DNA of 64,000 bases from Sinimarinibacterium flocculans (GTDB taxonomy: Bacteria; Pseudomonadota; Gammaproteobacteria; Nevskiales; Nevskiaceae): contig NZ_QICN01000008.1 of assembly GCF_003201205.1 (NCBI RefSeq), positions 52,207-116,206 on the forward strand, in the 5' to 3' direction. Both the position numbers and the translations under genes were made by a program. The first letter of the stretch is position 1. Each line of letters starts with the position of its first letter. Below, one piece after another: positions 39,274-48,091 of the stretch. A model generated the notes under the pieces. It saw nothing but the letters and a program-made list of their open reading frames with translations, searched no databases and was not told where the DNA came from.

Positions 39274-39999
39274 TCAGCGCCAGTCGCCCCAGCGCCCCTG
39301 CAAGGCCGCGAGCAGCGCCACCGCGGCGGTTTCGGTGCGCAGCACGCGCGGGCCGAGTCGCAGACCGGCGAAGCCCGCATCGCGCGCAGCCCGGATCTCC
39401 CGTTCGCTGAGTCCGCCCTCCGGCCCGGCGAGCACGGTCAGCGGTCCGGCAGGCGTCTGCAGGCCGGCGAGGCCGGACGCGGCGAGCGGATCGAGCACCA
39501 CGCCGTCGCCATCGAGGCCGGCGGCGAGCCACGTCGCCAGTGGCACCGCCGGATCGAGTGCGGGAATCCGCGTCCGCCCGCTCTGCTCGCAGGCCGAGAT
39601 CATCACGCCGAGCCAGTGATCGAGCTTCCTGTTCCAGCGCTCGGCATCGAGCCGCACGACACTGCGTTCGGAGATCAGCGGCGTGACCCGGGTGACGCCC
39701 AGTTCCACGGCCTTCTGCAGGGTGTAGTCCATGCGCTCGCCCTTGGACACGCACTGGGCCAGGCGCAGGTCCAGCGGCGATTCGCGGTCGACGGGATCGT
39801 GGGCGGCGAGGCGGGCGGTGGCCTGTCGCCTGTCGACCTCGACCAGCGTGGCCGGGTACTCGCCGCCGCAGCCGTCGAAGGCGACGAAGTCGTCGCCGGG
39901 CCGCTGACGCAGGACCTGGACGAGATGGCGGAACGCCGGCTCCGGCAGCGCCAGTTCCAGACCTTCGGCCAGCGGCGGCGGCAGATGGATGCGGGTCAC
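39274..39999 (-). CDS. rsmE: 16S rRNA (uracil1498-N3)-methyltransferase
   Basis: SPOUT-class methyltransferase modifying U1498 in 16S rRNA. N-terminal PUA-like domain (RHLVQVLRQRPGDDFVAFDG), then ERMDYTLQKAVELGVTRVTPL, and the trefoil-knot SAM site LAGPEGGLSEREI and RLGPRVLRTETAAVAL. 241 aa from GTG 39999, which lies 10 nt after the bioA stop; an extension to 40029 would overlap bioA. Last gene of argA-bioA-rsmE. Confidence 0.95.
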   Translation of the reverse strand: MTRIHLPPPLAEGLELALPEPAFRHLVQVLRQRPGDDFVAFDGCGGEYPATLVEVDRRQATARLAAHDPVDRESPLDLRLAQCVSKGERMDYTLQKAVELGVTRVTPLISERSVVRLDAERWNRKLDHWLGVMISACEQSGRTRIPALDPAVPLATWLAAGLDGDGVVLDPLAASGLAGLQTPAGPLTVLAGPEGGLSEREIRAARDAGFAGLRLGPRVLRTETAAVALLAALQGRWGDWR

Positions 40000-40009
40000 G
40001 GCCGCTGCC

Positions 40010-41419
40010 TCAGTCCGCGGTGGCGGCACGCACGGCCTCGAGCGTCACCTGCGCGAGCCATTCGATCTCCCGGGGGGCGATCACGTAGGGCGGCATGAAA
40101 TAAAGCACGTTGCCGAGCGGGCGCAGCAGCACGCCGCGGTCCTTCGTCGCTCCGAGTGCATGGCGGTAGGCGCGCAGACCGCGACGTTCCGCTGCCGGAT
40201 ACGGCGTCTTGCGGTGCACGTTCTTCGCCAGCTCGATTGCCAGGATCATGCCCTGCTGGCGCACCTCGGCGACGTGCGGGTGTGCACGCAGCTCGGCGGT
40301 CTGCGTCCACATCAGATTGGACAGCAGGCGGTTCGAGGCCAGCGGCTGCTCGCGTTCGAACAGGTCCAGCGTCGCCAGCGCGGCGCGGCAACCGATCGGA
40401 TTGCCGGTGTAGGAATGCGAATGCAGGAAGGCCTTGCCGGCGGCATAGTCGTCGTAGAAGGCCTCGAAGATCGTTTCGCGCGTCAGCGTCACCGCCAGCG
40501 GCAGCGTGCCCGCGGTCAGGCCTTTCGACAGGCACAGGAAATCCGGTGTGATGCCTCGCTTCGCTCCCGTCCCGTACTGGAGCGGCGGAGCCAGCTCGCA
40601 CGCGAACATCGTTCCGGTGCGACCGAAGCCGACGGCGATCTCGTCCGCGATCAGGTGCACGCCGTGACGGTCGCAGGCCTCACGCAGCAGGCTCAGGTAG
40701 ATCGGGTGATACATGCGCATGCCGCCGGCGCATTGCACCAGCGGCTCGACGATGACCGCGCAGACCTCGTGCGCATGTCGTTCGAGCGCCAGCTCCATGT
40801 GCTGGAACTGGCGGCGCGTATAGTCCTCCCAGCTCTCGCCGGGGCCACGTTCGTAGCAGTCCGGCGAGGGAACGTGGATGGGCGACAGCAGCAGCGGCGC
40901 GTAGGTATCGCGGTACATCGACGGCCCGCCGACCGCGAGCGCGCCGAGCGTTTCGCCGTGATAGCCATTCTCCAGCGCGATGAAGCGGGTCTTGCCCGGC
41001 TTGCCGGTGTTGCGCCAGTAGTGGAACGACATCTTCAGCGCGACCTCGACCGCCGACGAGCCGTTGTCGGCGTAGGTGCAGCGGCTGAGTCCCGGCGGCG
41101 CCAGCTTCACCAGGCGCTCCGACAGCTCGACGACCGGCGCGTGGGTGAAGCCGGCGAGCATCACGTGGTCGAGCGTGTCGAGCTGCTGCTTGAGCTGCTC
41201 GACGATGTACGGGTGGCGGTGGCCGAAGATGTTGGTCCACCACGAGCCGACCGCGTCGAGGTAGCGCCGGCCTTCGAAGTCCTCGAGCCAGGCGCCTTCG
41301 GCCGAGCGGATCGGCACCAGCGGCAGCGGCGCTGCATCGCCGCCGTCGTGGTCCTTCATCTGCGTGCACGGATGCCAGACGTGTGCGCGCGAGCGCGCCG
41401 CCCAATCTGCGTTGTTCAC
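40010..41419 (-). CDS. bioA: adenosylmethionine-8-amino-7-oxononanoate aminotransferase
   Basis: PLP enzyme of biotin synthesis that uses SAM as amino donor to make 7,8-diaminopelargonate. VWHPCTQMKDH at the N terminus is a BioA signature; SWWTNIFGHRHPYI, the DEIAVGFGRTGTMFA segment and the PLP lysine in CLSKGLTAGTLPLA follow. 469 aa. GTG 41419 overlaps the argA stop (GTGA). No other bio genes lie nearby, so biotin genes are dispersed in this genome. Confidence 0.95.
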   Translation of the reverse strand: MNNADWAARSRAHVWHPCTQMKDHDGGDAAPLPLVPIRSAEGAWLEDFEGRRYLDAVGSWWTNIFGHRHPYIVEQLKQQLDTLDHVMLAGFTHAPVVELSERLVKLAPPGLSRCTYADNGSSAVEVALKMSFHYWRNTGKPGKTRFIALENGYHGETLGALAVGGPSMYRDTYAPLLLSPIHVPSPDCYERGPGESWEDYTRRQFQHMELALERHAHEVCAVIVEPLVQCAGGMRMYHPIYLSLLREACDRHGVHLIADEIAVGFGRTGTMFACELAPPLQYGTGAKRGITPDFLCLSKGLTAGTLPLAVTLTRETIFEAFYDDYAAGKAFLHSHSYTGNPIGCRAALATLDLFEREQPLASNRLLSNLMWTQTAELRAHPHVAEVRQQGMILAIELAKNVHRKTPYPAAERRGLRAYRHALGATKDRGVLLRPLGNVLYFMPPYVIAPREIEWLAQVTLEAVRAATAD

Positions 41420-42735
41420 AGATCCTTCACCAGCACCAGCGAGTTGCGCTGGTAGTTGTAGAGGCGCTGCTTCTGCATCGGCAGCTCGTCGATGCTGCCT
41501 TTGCGGAAGCCGTGCTCGATGAACCAGTGCGGCGTGTGCGTCGTCAGGCTGAACAACTGTCTGAGGCCGAGCGCCCGCGCCTCGGCCTCGACACGCTTGA
41601 GCAGTGCACCGGCGCGGCCGGCCCTCTGGTAGTCGGGGTGTACAGCGACACAGGCCAGCTCGCCCATCTGGTTCTGGGGGAACGGGAACAGCGCGCAGCA
41701 CGCGATCGCCATGCCGTCGCGGACGATGACGTTGAAGTGCTGGATGTCGAGTTCGAGCTGCTCGCGCGAACGCGGCACCAGCACGCCCTGCTGTTCCAAC
41801 GGCTCGATCAGCGCGAGCACGCCGCCGACATCCTCGATCGTCGCGTCGCGCGTGGCCTCGTAGTCGGCGTCGGAATAGATCATCAGGCCGACGCCGTCGC
41901 GCGTGTACAGCTCGCGCAGCAGCGCACCGTCGGCGTCCTGGCCGACCAGGTGCACGCGCTTGACGCCACCGCGGGTGGCCGCGAGCGCCGCAGCCAGGTA
42001 GACGCGGTCGACGCCGTCGAGCGTGCTGTCGGCAAGCAGTTGCTCGGCCTCGGGAGCCGACAGCTGGCCGGCATCGCCGGTGCTGTCGGCACTGCGCCAG
42101 CGGTCCGGGCTGCTCGGCGTCACGAACACCAGCTTGTCGGCGCCCAGCGCAGTCGCCGTTGCGGTCGCCACGTCCTCGGCACGCACGTTGAAGATCTCCC
42201 CGGTGGGGGAGTAGCCGACGGGCGAGAGCAGGGCGATGCGTTCCTGGTCGAGCACCTGGCGGATGCTGTCGACGTCGACGCGCCGGACTTCGCCGGTGAA
42301 CAGGAAGTCCACGCCGTCGCGCACGCCGACCGGGCGCGCGGTGATCCAGTTGCCGGCGGCGACGCGGATGCGCGCGCCGCCCATCGGCGTCGATGCGAGC
42401 GAGGTCGACAGCCGCGCTTCGATGTCCATGCGCAGGCTGCCGGCAGCGGACTTGACGCAGTCCAGCGCGGGGCGGTCGGTGACGCGCAGGCGGTTCACGA
42501 AGCGGGGTTCGAGACCCTGCGAGCGCAGACGCTGGTCGATCTGCGGGCGCACGCCGTGTACCAGCACCAGCTTGGTCCCCAGGCTCTGCAGCAGCGCGAT
42601 GTCGTAGATGAGCTGGTCGAAGCCCGGGTGTTCCGCGGCCTCGCCGCCGAAGGCGATCACGAACACGCGCCCGTTGTGCGCGTGGACGTAGGGCGCGCAA
42701 CTGCGGAGGACGGAGACGAAATCGGTGCTGCTCAT
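41416..42735 (-). CDS. argA: amino-acid N-acetyltransferase (classical ArgA)
   Basis: First step of arginine synthesis: N-acetylglutamate from glutamate and acetyl-CoA. 439 aa: an amino-acid-kinase-like domain (about 1-280; FVIAFGGEAAEHPGF, LVLVHGVRPQIDQRL), which binds inhibitory arginine, followed by a GNAT domain (CVAVHPDYQRAGRAGALLKRVEAEA). The classical bifunctional architecture is typical of gammaproteobacteria. A perfect TATAAT lies exactly 6 nt upstream of ATG 42735 and there is no Shine-Dalgarno, so the mRNA is probably leaderless. Confidence 0.95.
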   Translation of the reverse strand: MSSTDFVSVLRSCAPYVHAHNGRVFVIAFGGEAAEHPGFDQLIYDIALLQSLGTKLVLVHGVRPQIDQRLRSQGLEPRFVNRLRVTDRPALDCVKSAAGSLRMDIEARLSTSLASTPMGGARIRVAAGNWITARPVGVRDGVDFLFTGEVRRVDVDSIRQVLDQERIALLSPVGYSPTGEIFNVRAEDVATATATALGADKLVFVTPSSPDRWRSADSTGDAGQLSAPEAEQLLADSTLDGVDRVYLAAALAATRGGVKRVHLVGQDADGALLRELYTRDGVGLMIYSDADYEATRDATIEDVGGVLALIEPLEQQGVLVPRSREQLELDIQHFNVIVRDGMAIACCALFPFPQNQMGELACVAVHPDYQRAGRAGALLKRVEAEARALGLRQLFSLTTHTPHWFIEHGFRKGSIDELPMQKQRLYNYQRNSLVLVKDL

Positions 42736-42741
42736 CGGCGG

Positions 42742-42747
42742 ATTATA
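42742..42747 (-). promoter_or_regulatory. argA -10 box (leaderless type)
   Basis: TATAAT, then CCGCCG, then the argA ATG. The usual 6-7 nt from -10 box to start site puts +1 on the start codon. -35 element not recognisable. Confidence 0.55.
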
Positions 42748-42834
42748 GAGGCGCCGCTCCCGTTTCATGCCGCTGAAACAGCCACGCCATAAGGTCCGGT
42801 CGCAATTCCCGACTGTCCTCACGGAGTGTCTGCG

Positions 42835-44853
42835 ATGTCCAACCCGTTCCGCTGGCTGGCTGCCGGCCTGGTCTGTCTTCCGCTGATGCTCGCCGGCTGC
42901 GACGGTGACGACGGCGCCGCCGGTGCGCCGGGACCCGCCGGTCCGCAGGGCCCGGAAGGTCCGGCCGGCGAGGCGCCCGCGACGCCGCTGAAGCTGACGA
43001 TCCTGCACATCAACGACCACCACTCGCACCTGCTCGAGGAAAGCTTCGACTTCGACGTCAGTGCCCTGGAGCTCGGTCAGGCGGCCAACGGCGACGGTGA
43101 TCCGATCACCGAGGTGGAGGTGTCGTACGGCGGCATGCCGCGGCTGGTCGAGCTGTTCGGCCGGCTCGAGGCCAACCGCGACAACGTCCTGAAGATCCAC
43201 GCCGGCGATGCGATCACCGGCACGCTGTTCTACACGCTGTACGAAGGCACGGCGGACGCGCAGCTCATGAACCTGGTCTGCTTCGACGTGTTCGAACTCG
43301 GCAACCACGAGTTCGACAGCGGCGATGCCGGGCTCGCGTTCTTCCTCGATGAACTCGCCTCGGGGATCTGCGAAACCGACGTACTCGGCGCCAACGTCGT
43401 GCCGGGCGAGAACTCGCCGCTCGCCGCCAGGGACTACATCAAGCCCTACGTGATCAGGGACGTCGGCGGGCAGAAGGTCGGCCTGATTGGCATCGACATC
43501 GCGCAGAAGACCCAGGTGTCCTCGCGCCCGGACCCGGGCACGGTGCTGCTCGACGAACTCGAGACCGCGCAGGCCAACATCGATCTCCTCACGGCCGAGG
43601 GCATCGACAAGATCATCCTGGTCACGCACCAGGGCTACCTGGCGGACATCGCGCTGGCCGAGGCGCTGACCGGCGTCGACGTCATCGTCGGCGGCGACTC
43701 GCACACCCTGCTCGGTGGCGAGGGGCTGGAGCAGCTCGGCTTCGCGCCCGAGGGCGACTATCCGACCATCGTGCAGAACGCCGACGGCGACGACGTCTGC
43801 ATCGTGCAGGCCTGGGAGTATGCGCATGTGCTCGGCGAGCTCAATGTCGAGTTCGACGAGGACGGCGTCGTGACGTCCTGCGCCGGCGTGCCCTATCTGC
43901 CGACCGGCACGCGCTTCAACTACGAGTTCGATCCCGACACCGCGGTGGACGGTGACGAGCAGACGCGCACGCTGACGGTCGCCGATGCCGACGGCTTCCT
44001 GATCGGGCAGGCGCTCGACGCCTTCCGCGAAGTCGTGCTGGTCGACGAGGATCCGTTTGCCCGCGAGCTTCTCGCCGGCTTCGGTGCGCAGGTGGACGTG
44101 CTGACGCAGCAGGTCATCGGCTCCGCCGCCGAGAACCTCTGCCTGGCCCGCTTCCCGGGCGACACGCGCGGCCAGCCGCTGTGCACGCCGGCTGATACCT
44201 ACGAGAAGGGCTCGGACATCTCCAACGTGGTCGCCGAGGCCTTCATGTCGGTGACGCCGACGGCGGACATCGGCTTCCAGAACGGTGGCGGCGTTCGCAT
44301 CAACGTTCCCGCCGGCGACGTCACCATCGCCGACGTGTACACGCTGCTGCCGTTCTCGAACACGCTGGTAGTGCTGACGCTGAGCGGCCAGGAGATCGTC
44401 GATTCGCTCGAAGAGGGCCTGTCCAACGTGATCGAGGCCGGCGGCTCCGACGGGGCCTATCCGTACGCGTCCGGCCTGCGCTACGAAGTGGACATGTCGA
44501 AGGCGGCCGGCAGCCGCATCTCCAGCGTGGAGATCAACCGTCGCCTCGGCGAGACCTGGCAGCCGATCGACCTCGATGCCGACTACACGGTCGTCACCAA
44601 CGACTTCCTCGCGGCCAGCGGCGGCGACGGTTACCAGACCTTCAAGCTCGCGTTCGACGAAGGGCGGGTCGAGGACACGCAGACCGAGTACGCGCAGGGC
44701 TTCGTCGACTATCTGCAGCAGCTCACCGGCAACGGCGGCGCGCTGACCAAGCCGGACGACGCCGAGTACAGCACGCAGAACTACGTCGACATCGACGGCT
44801 GCGACCACGGCGCCAGCCCGGATTGCGGCCTGCCGCGGACGCCCAGCCCCTGA
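42835..44853 (+). CDS. lipoprotein 5'-nucleotidase/UshA-like metallophosphatase
   Basis: 672 aa. Lipobox LAGC (Cys about 22), then DGDDGAAGAPGPAGPQGPEG and PAGE: about seven Gly-X-Y triplets, a collagen-like stalk. The metallophosphatase domain has TILHINDHHSHL, KIHAGDAITGT, ELGNHEFDSGD, VTHQGYLADI and GGDSHTLLG (metal ligands Asp/His/Asn). The C-terminal 5'-nucleotidase domain shows FQNGGGVRINVPAGDVT and VYTLLPFSNTLVVLTLSG. Probably dephosphorylates nucleotides at the cell surface or in the periplasm. GGAG precedes ATG 42835 with 8-nt spacing. Followed by a terminator. Confidence 0.92.
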   Translation: MSNPFRWLAAGLVCLPLMLAGCDGDDGAAGAPGPAGPQGPEGPAGEAPATPLKLTILHINDHHSHLLEESFDFDVSALELGQAANGDGDPITEVEVSYGGMPRLVELFGRLEANRDNVLKIHAGDAITGTLFYTLYEGTADAQLMNLVCFDVFELGNHEFDSGDAGLAFFLDELASGICETDVLGANVVPGENSPLAARDYIKPYVIRDVGGQKVGLIGIDIAQKTQVSSRPDPGTVLLDELETAQANIDLLTAEGIDKIILVTHQGYLADIALAEALTGVDVIVGGDSHTLLGGEGLEQLGFAPEGDYPTIVQNADGDDVCIVQAWEYAHVLGELNVEFDEDGVVTSCAGVPYLPTGTRFNYEFDPDTAVDGDEQTRTLTVADADGFLIGQALDAFREVVLVDEDPFARELLAGFGAQVDVLTQQVIGSAAENLCLARFPGDTRGQPLCTPADTYEKGSDISNVVAEAFMSVTPTADIGFQNGGGVRINVPAGDVTIADVYTLLPFSNTLVVLTLSGQEIVDSLEEGLSNVIEAGGSDGAYPYASGLRYEVDMSKAAGSRISSVEINRRLGETWQPIDLDADYTVVTNDFLAASGGDGYQTFKLAFDEGRVEDTQTEYAQGFVDYLQQLTGNGGALTKPDDAEYSTQNYVDIDGCDHGASPDCGLPRTPSP

Positions 44854-44875
44854 GCGGGCGGCGCGCAGCACGCAC

Positions 44876-44905
44876 GAGGGGGCCGGTCAGGCCCCCTCGT
44901 CGTTT
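44876..44905 (+). terminator. terminator after the 5'-nucleotidase gene
   Basis: GAGGGGGCC pairs with GGCCCCCTC around GGTCA (44876-44898), followed by GTCGTTT, a weak U-run. Confidence 0.7.
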
Positions 44906-44937
44906 CCGGGGCGGTCGGTCGCGGGCAGTCGCGGACT

Positions 44938-44943
44938 TATAAT
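44938..44943 (+). promoter_or_regulatory. ygfB -10 box (leaderless type)
   Basis: TATAAT, CCGCCG, then the ATG at 44950. The 19 bases TATAATCCGCCGATGAGCA are identical to the argA start region. Confidence 0.55.
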
Positions 44944-44949
44944 CCGCCG

Positions 44950-45504
44950 ATGAGCACCCCGATGGATTACGACGCCCTCAGCGACACGCTGGCCGCACTC
45001 GGCGAACCCGAGGCAGCGGCCGAGTACCACGGCGCCCTGTGCGGCGCCTTGTGCGTGCTGGAACCCGAGAAGATCGACCTGCTGCATCTGGTCGAGTCCG
45101 ATCGTGCGCTGCCGGCGAGCGTCCGCCCGGCGCTGGAGCGCCTGCGCGCCGACACGCTCGCGGCGCTGACCGACGAGGCGATGAGCTTCCAGCCGCTGCT
45201 GCCCGACGACTCGGTGGCGCTGGTCCCGCGTGCCACGGCGCTCGCATCCTGGTGCAGCGGGTTCCTGTTCGGGCTCGCGAGCCGGCGGCTGGATCTGGAG
45301 CGGTGCTCGGAAGAGGCGCGCGAGATCGTCGGCGATCTCACCGAGTTGACCCGTGCCGCAGTCGGCGACGAGGCCGATGCGAACATTGAGGAAGGCGCCT
45401 ACGCCGAACTGGTCGAGTACGTGCGCGTCGGCGCGCAGCTGGTCTTCATGGAGATGCATCCGCGGCCGACGCTCGACCCCACCGACTCGCAACACCTGCA
45501 CTGA
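44950..45504 (+). CDS. ygfB: UPF0149 (YgfB/YecA) family protein
   Basis: 184 aa all-alpha protein. EYHGALCGALCVL near 25-37, then RATALASWCSGFLFGLASR and the C-terminal VEYVRVGAQLVFMEM are conserved in the family. YgfB in Pseudomonas affects AmpDh3/beta-lactam response regulation; in most bacteria its role is unclear. It leads ygfB-pepP-ubiH-ubiI, a typical gammaproteobacterial cluster, and lies 5 bp ahead of pepP. Confidence 0.92.
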   Translation: MSTPMDYDALSDTLAALGEPEAAAEYHGALCGALCVLEPEKIDLLHLVESDRALPASVRPALERLRADTLAALTDEAMSFQPLLPDDSVALVPRATALASWCSGFLFGLASRRLDLERCSEEAREIVGDLTELTRAAVGDEADANIEEGAYAELVEYVRVGAQLVFMEMHPRPTLDPTDSQHLH

Positions 45505-45509
45505 TTGAC

Positions 45510-46841
45510 ATGACCGGATTCGCCCAGAAGGAATTCGTCGCGCGGCGCACGCAGCTGATGCGGCTGATCGGCAACGACGGCATCGCCATCGTGCCGGCGG
45601 CGCACGAGGTCGTGCGGTCGCGCGACACGCACTACCGCTTCCGCCAGGACAGCGACTTCGCCTACCTCACCGGCTTTCCCGAGCCGGACGCCATCGCCGT
45701 GCTGGCACCGGGACGCAAGGACGGCGGACGCAAGGCCGAGTACCTGCTGTTCGTACGCAGCCGCGACCCGGAGCGCGAAATCTGGGACGGGCGCCGTGCC
45801 GGCCCCGAGGGCGCCGTGCGCGACCATGGCGCGCACGAGGCCTATCCGATCGAGGAGTTCGAGGCGCAGCTGCCGGCGCTGCTCGGCGGCCGCACCCACC
45901 TGCACTACACCCTGGGCGAGCATCCGCAGCTCGATACGCGGATCAATGCCTGCGTGCGCGAGATCCGCGAGGTTTCGCGCCGCGGTGCCGCGGCGCCGGT
46001 GGCCGTGACCGCGCTCGAGACCACGCTTCACGAGATGCGGCTGCACAAGTCGGCGGCCGAACTCGATGTCATGGCGAGCGCCTGCGCGATCAGTGCCGAG
46101 GCGCACTGCATCGCGATGCGGACCGCGCGTCCCGGGCTCTATGAATGGCAGGTCGGCGCCGAGCTGCATCACCATCTCGCGCGTCACGACATGGAGCCGG
46201 GCTACGGCAGCATCGTCGGCGGCGGCGAGAACGCCTGCATCCTGCACTACACCGAGAACGATGCCGAGCTGCGCGACGGCGATCTGCTGCTGATCGATGC
46301 CGGCGGCGAGCTGCGCGGCTACACGGCGGACATCACGCGCACCTTCCCGGTCAACGGCCGGTTCAGCGCCGCCCAGCAGGCCGTCTACGAGGTCGTGCTC
46401 GAGGCCAATCGCCAGGCGATCCGCACGCTCAAGCCGGGTACGCCATCGTCGCGTCCGCACGAGGTCGCCACGAGGGTCCTGACCGAGGGCATGGTCGAAC
46501 TGGGACTGCTCAAGGGCAAGCCGGCAGACCTGATTCGCGAGGGCCGGCACCGGCAGTTCTACATGCACGGCACCGGGCACTGGCTGGGCATGGACGTGCA
46601 TGACGTCGGACGCTACCGACTGGACGGCAAGCCGAGGCCCTTCGAGCCCGGCATGGTCATGACTGTCGAGCCCGGGCTGTACATCCCACCCGGAACGCGC
46701 GGCGTGCCGCAGAAGTACTGGGGCATCGGCGTGCGCATCGAGGACGATGTCGTCGTCACCGCGGACGGTCCGCGCGTGCTCACCGACGGTGTGCCGCGAA
46801 CGGTGCGCGAGATCGAGGCGCTGATGGCGGGCAGGGCCTAG
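45510..46841 (+). CDS. pepP: Xaa-Pro aminopeptidase PepP (M24B)
   Basis: Removes N-terminal residues preceding proline. The N-terminal creatinase-like domain (FRQDSDFAYLTGFPEPDAI) is followed by the pita-bread catalytic domain, with metal ligands in LLIDAGGELRGYTADITRTF (two Asp), HGTGHWLGMDVHDVG (His), MTVEPGLYI (Glu) and GIGVRIEDDVVVT (Glu). 443 aa, usual. Second gene of the ygfB cluster. Confidence 0.95.
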   Translation: MTGFAQKEFVARRTQLMRLIGNDGIAIVPAAHEVVRSRDTHYRFRQDSDFAYLTGFPEPDAIAVLAPGRKDGGRKAEYLLFVRSRDPEREIWDGRRAGPEGAVRDHGAHEAYPIEEFEAQLPALLGGRTHLHYTLGEHPQLDTRINACVREIREVSRRGAAAPVAVTALETTLHEMRLHKSAAELDVMASACAISAEAHCIAMRTARPGLYEWQVGAELHHHLARHDMEPGYGSIVGGGENACILHYTENDAELRDGDLLLIDAGGELRGYTADITRTFPVNGRFSAAQQAVYEVVLEANRQAIRTLKPGTPSSRPHEVATRVLTEGMVELGLLKGKPADLIREGRHRQFYMHGTGHWLGMDVHDVGRYRLDGKPRPFEPGMVMTVEPGLYIPPGTRGVPQKYWGIGVRIEDDVVVTADGPRVLTDGVPRTVREIEALMAGRA

Positions 46842-46885
46842 AAACGTGTCACGACGATCTGGCGGCGGGCTGGACCGGAGTGCGC

Positions 46886-48091
46886 GTGGCTGACACCGCG
46901 ATGGTCGATGTCGCGATCGTTGGCGGTGGCCTGGTCGGCGCCAGCGTCGCATTGGGCCTGGCGGGTTCGCGTCTGCGCGTCGCGCTCATCGAACCGGCGC
47001 CACTGGACGCCAGGCCGCCGCAGTGGGACGAACGCTGCATCGCGATCAACCATGCGAGCGTGCGGGTGCTGCAGGGTCTCGGTGTCTGGCCGCAGCTTGC
47101 GCTGCAGGCGGCGCCGATCCTGTCCACGCACGTTTCCGAGCGTGGGCGCTTCGGTGTGGCGCGCTTCTCGGCGGCAGAGTCCGGGCTCGATGCGCTGGGC
47201 TACAACCTGCCGGTGCGGCAGCTGGGCGAGGTGCTCTGGCAGCGCGCCGCGCAGGCGCCGGTGCAGGTGGTCGCGCCGATGCGCCTGACCGGCGCGAGCC
47301 CCGGCGACGACCACGTCGGCCTGACGCTCGCCGATGGCCGGCGCATGACGGCACGCCTGCTGGTCGCCGCGGACGGCGCGCAGTCACCGGTCCGCGGCTG
47401 GATGGGCGTCGGTGCGCAAACGCACGACTATCGCCAGTCGGCGATCGTCACGGCCGTCCGCTGCAGCCGCCCGCATCGCGGCTGCGCCTACGAGCGCTTC
47501 ACCCCCGAGGGCCCGATCGCGCTCTTGCCCAAACCCTGGGCGCAGGAGGACCGGCTGTGCTCGCTGATCTGGACCACACCGTCGCCGCTCGTCGCCGATC
47601 GCATGCAAACGGATGACGCGCGCTTCCTGTCGCAGGCGCAGGAGGTGTTCGGCGGACGGCTGGGCCGTTTCGAGCAGCTCGGCCGGCGACAGGCGCATCC
47701 GTTGCAGCGCGTCGTCGGCAGCAGCCTGACCGCGGCGCGCACCGTGTTTGTCGGCAACGCCGCGCAGGCGCTGCATCCGGTGGCAGCCCAGGGCTTCAAT
47801 CTCGGCCTGCGCGATGCCGCGACGCTGACGGAGCTGCTCGCCACAGCCGACGATCCCGGCGATGCCGCGCTGCTGCGCGCCTACGGGCAGCGCCGCGAAG
47901 CCGATCGCAGGAGGATGGCCGGCTTCACGGATGGCGTGGTACGCCTGTTCTCCAACCGGGTGCCGGGCCTGAGCGGCCTGCGCCATCTGGGGCTGCTGGC
48001 GCTCGATCTGGTGCCGGGACTCCACGAGACGGTGCTGTGGCAGAACCTGGGATACGCCGGCCACAGCCCGCAGGCCGCGCGCGAACCGTGA
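46886..48091 (+). CDS. ubiH: 2-polyprenyl-6-methoxyphenol 4-hydroxylase UbiH-type
   Basis: FAD monooxygenase of ubiquinone synthesis. FAD motif VDVAIVGGGLVGASVALGL, the middle RRMTARLLVAADGAQSPVRG (DG motif) and GNAAQALHPVAAQGFNLGLRDA (second FAD motif; the usual GDAAH is GNAAQ here, a common UbiH variation). GTG 46886 has GGAG 5 nt upstream; GTG 46880 and ATG 46901 are alternatives. The first of two adjacent paralogues; its stop overlaps the next start. Confidence 0.92.
   Translation: MADTAMVDVAIVGGGLVGASVALGLAGSRLRVALIEPAPLDARPPQWDERCIAINHASVRVLQGLGVWPQLALQAAPILSTHVSERGRFGVARFSAAESGLDALGYNLPVRQLGEVLWQRAAQAPVQVVAPMRLTGASPGDDHVGLTLADGRRMTARLLVAADGAQSPVRGWMGVGAQTHDYRQSAIVTAVRCSRPHRGCAYERFTPEGPIALLPKPWAQEDRLCSLIWTTPSPLVADRMQTDDARFLSQAQEVFGGRLGRFEQLGRRQAHPLQRVVGSSLTAARTVFVGNAAQALHPVAAQGFNLGLRDAATLTELLATADDPGDAALLRAYGQRREADRRRMAGFTDGVVRLFSNRVPGLSGLRHLGLLALDLVPGLHETVLWQNLGYAGHSPQAAREP

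Noticed and set aside
37282-40098. 938-codon plus-strand frame over the acyl-CoA dehydrogenase and rsmE genes
   Set aside because: His/Arg/Ala-rich composition typical of GC-rich antisense frames; it crosses two well-supported genes and a terminator.
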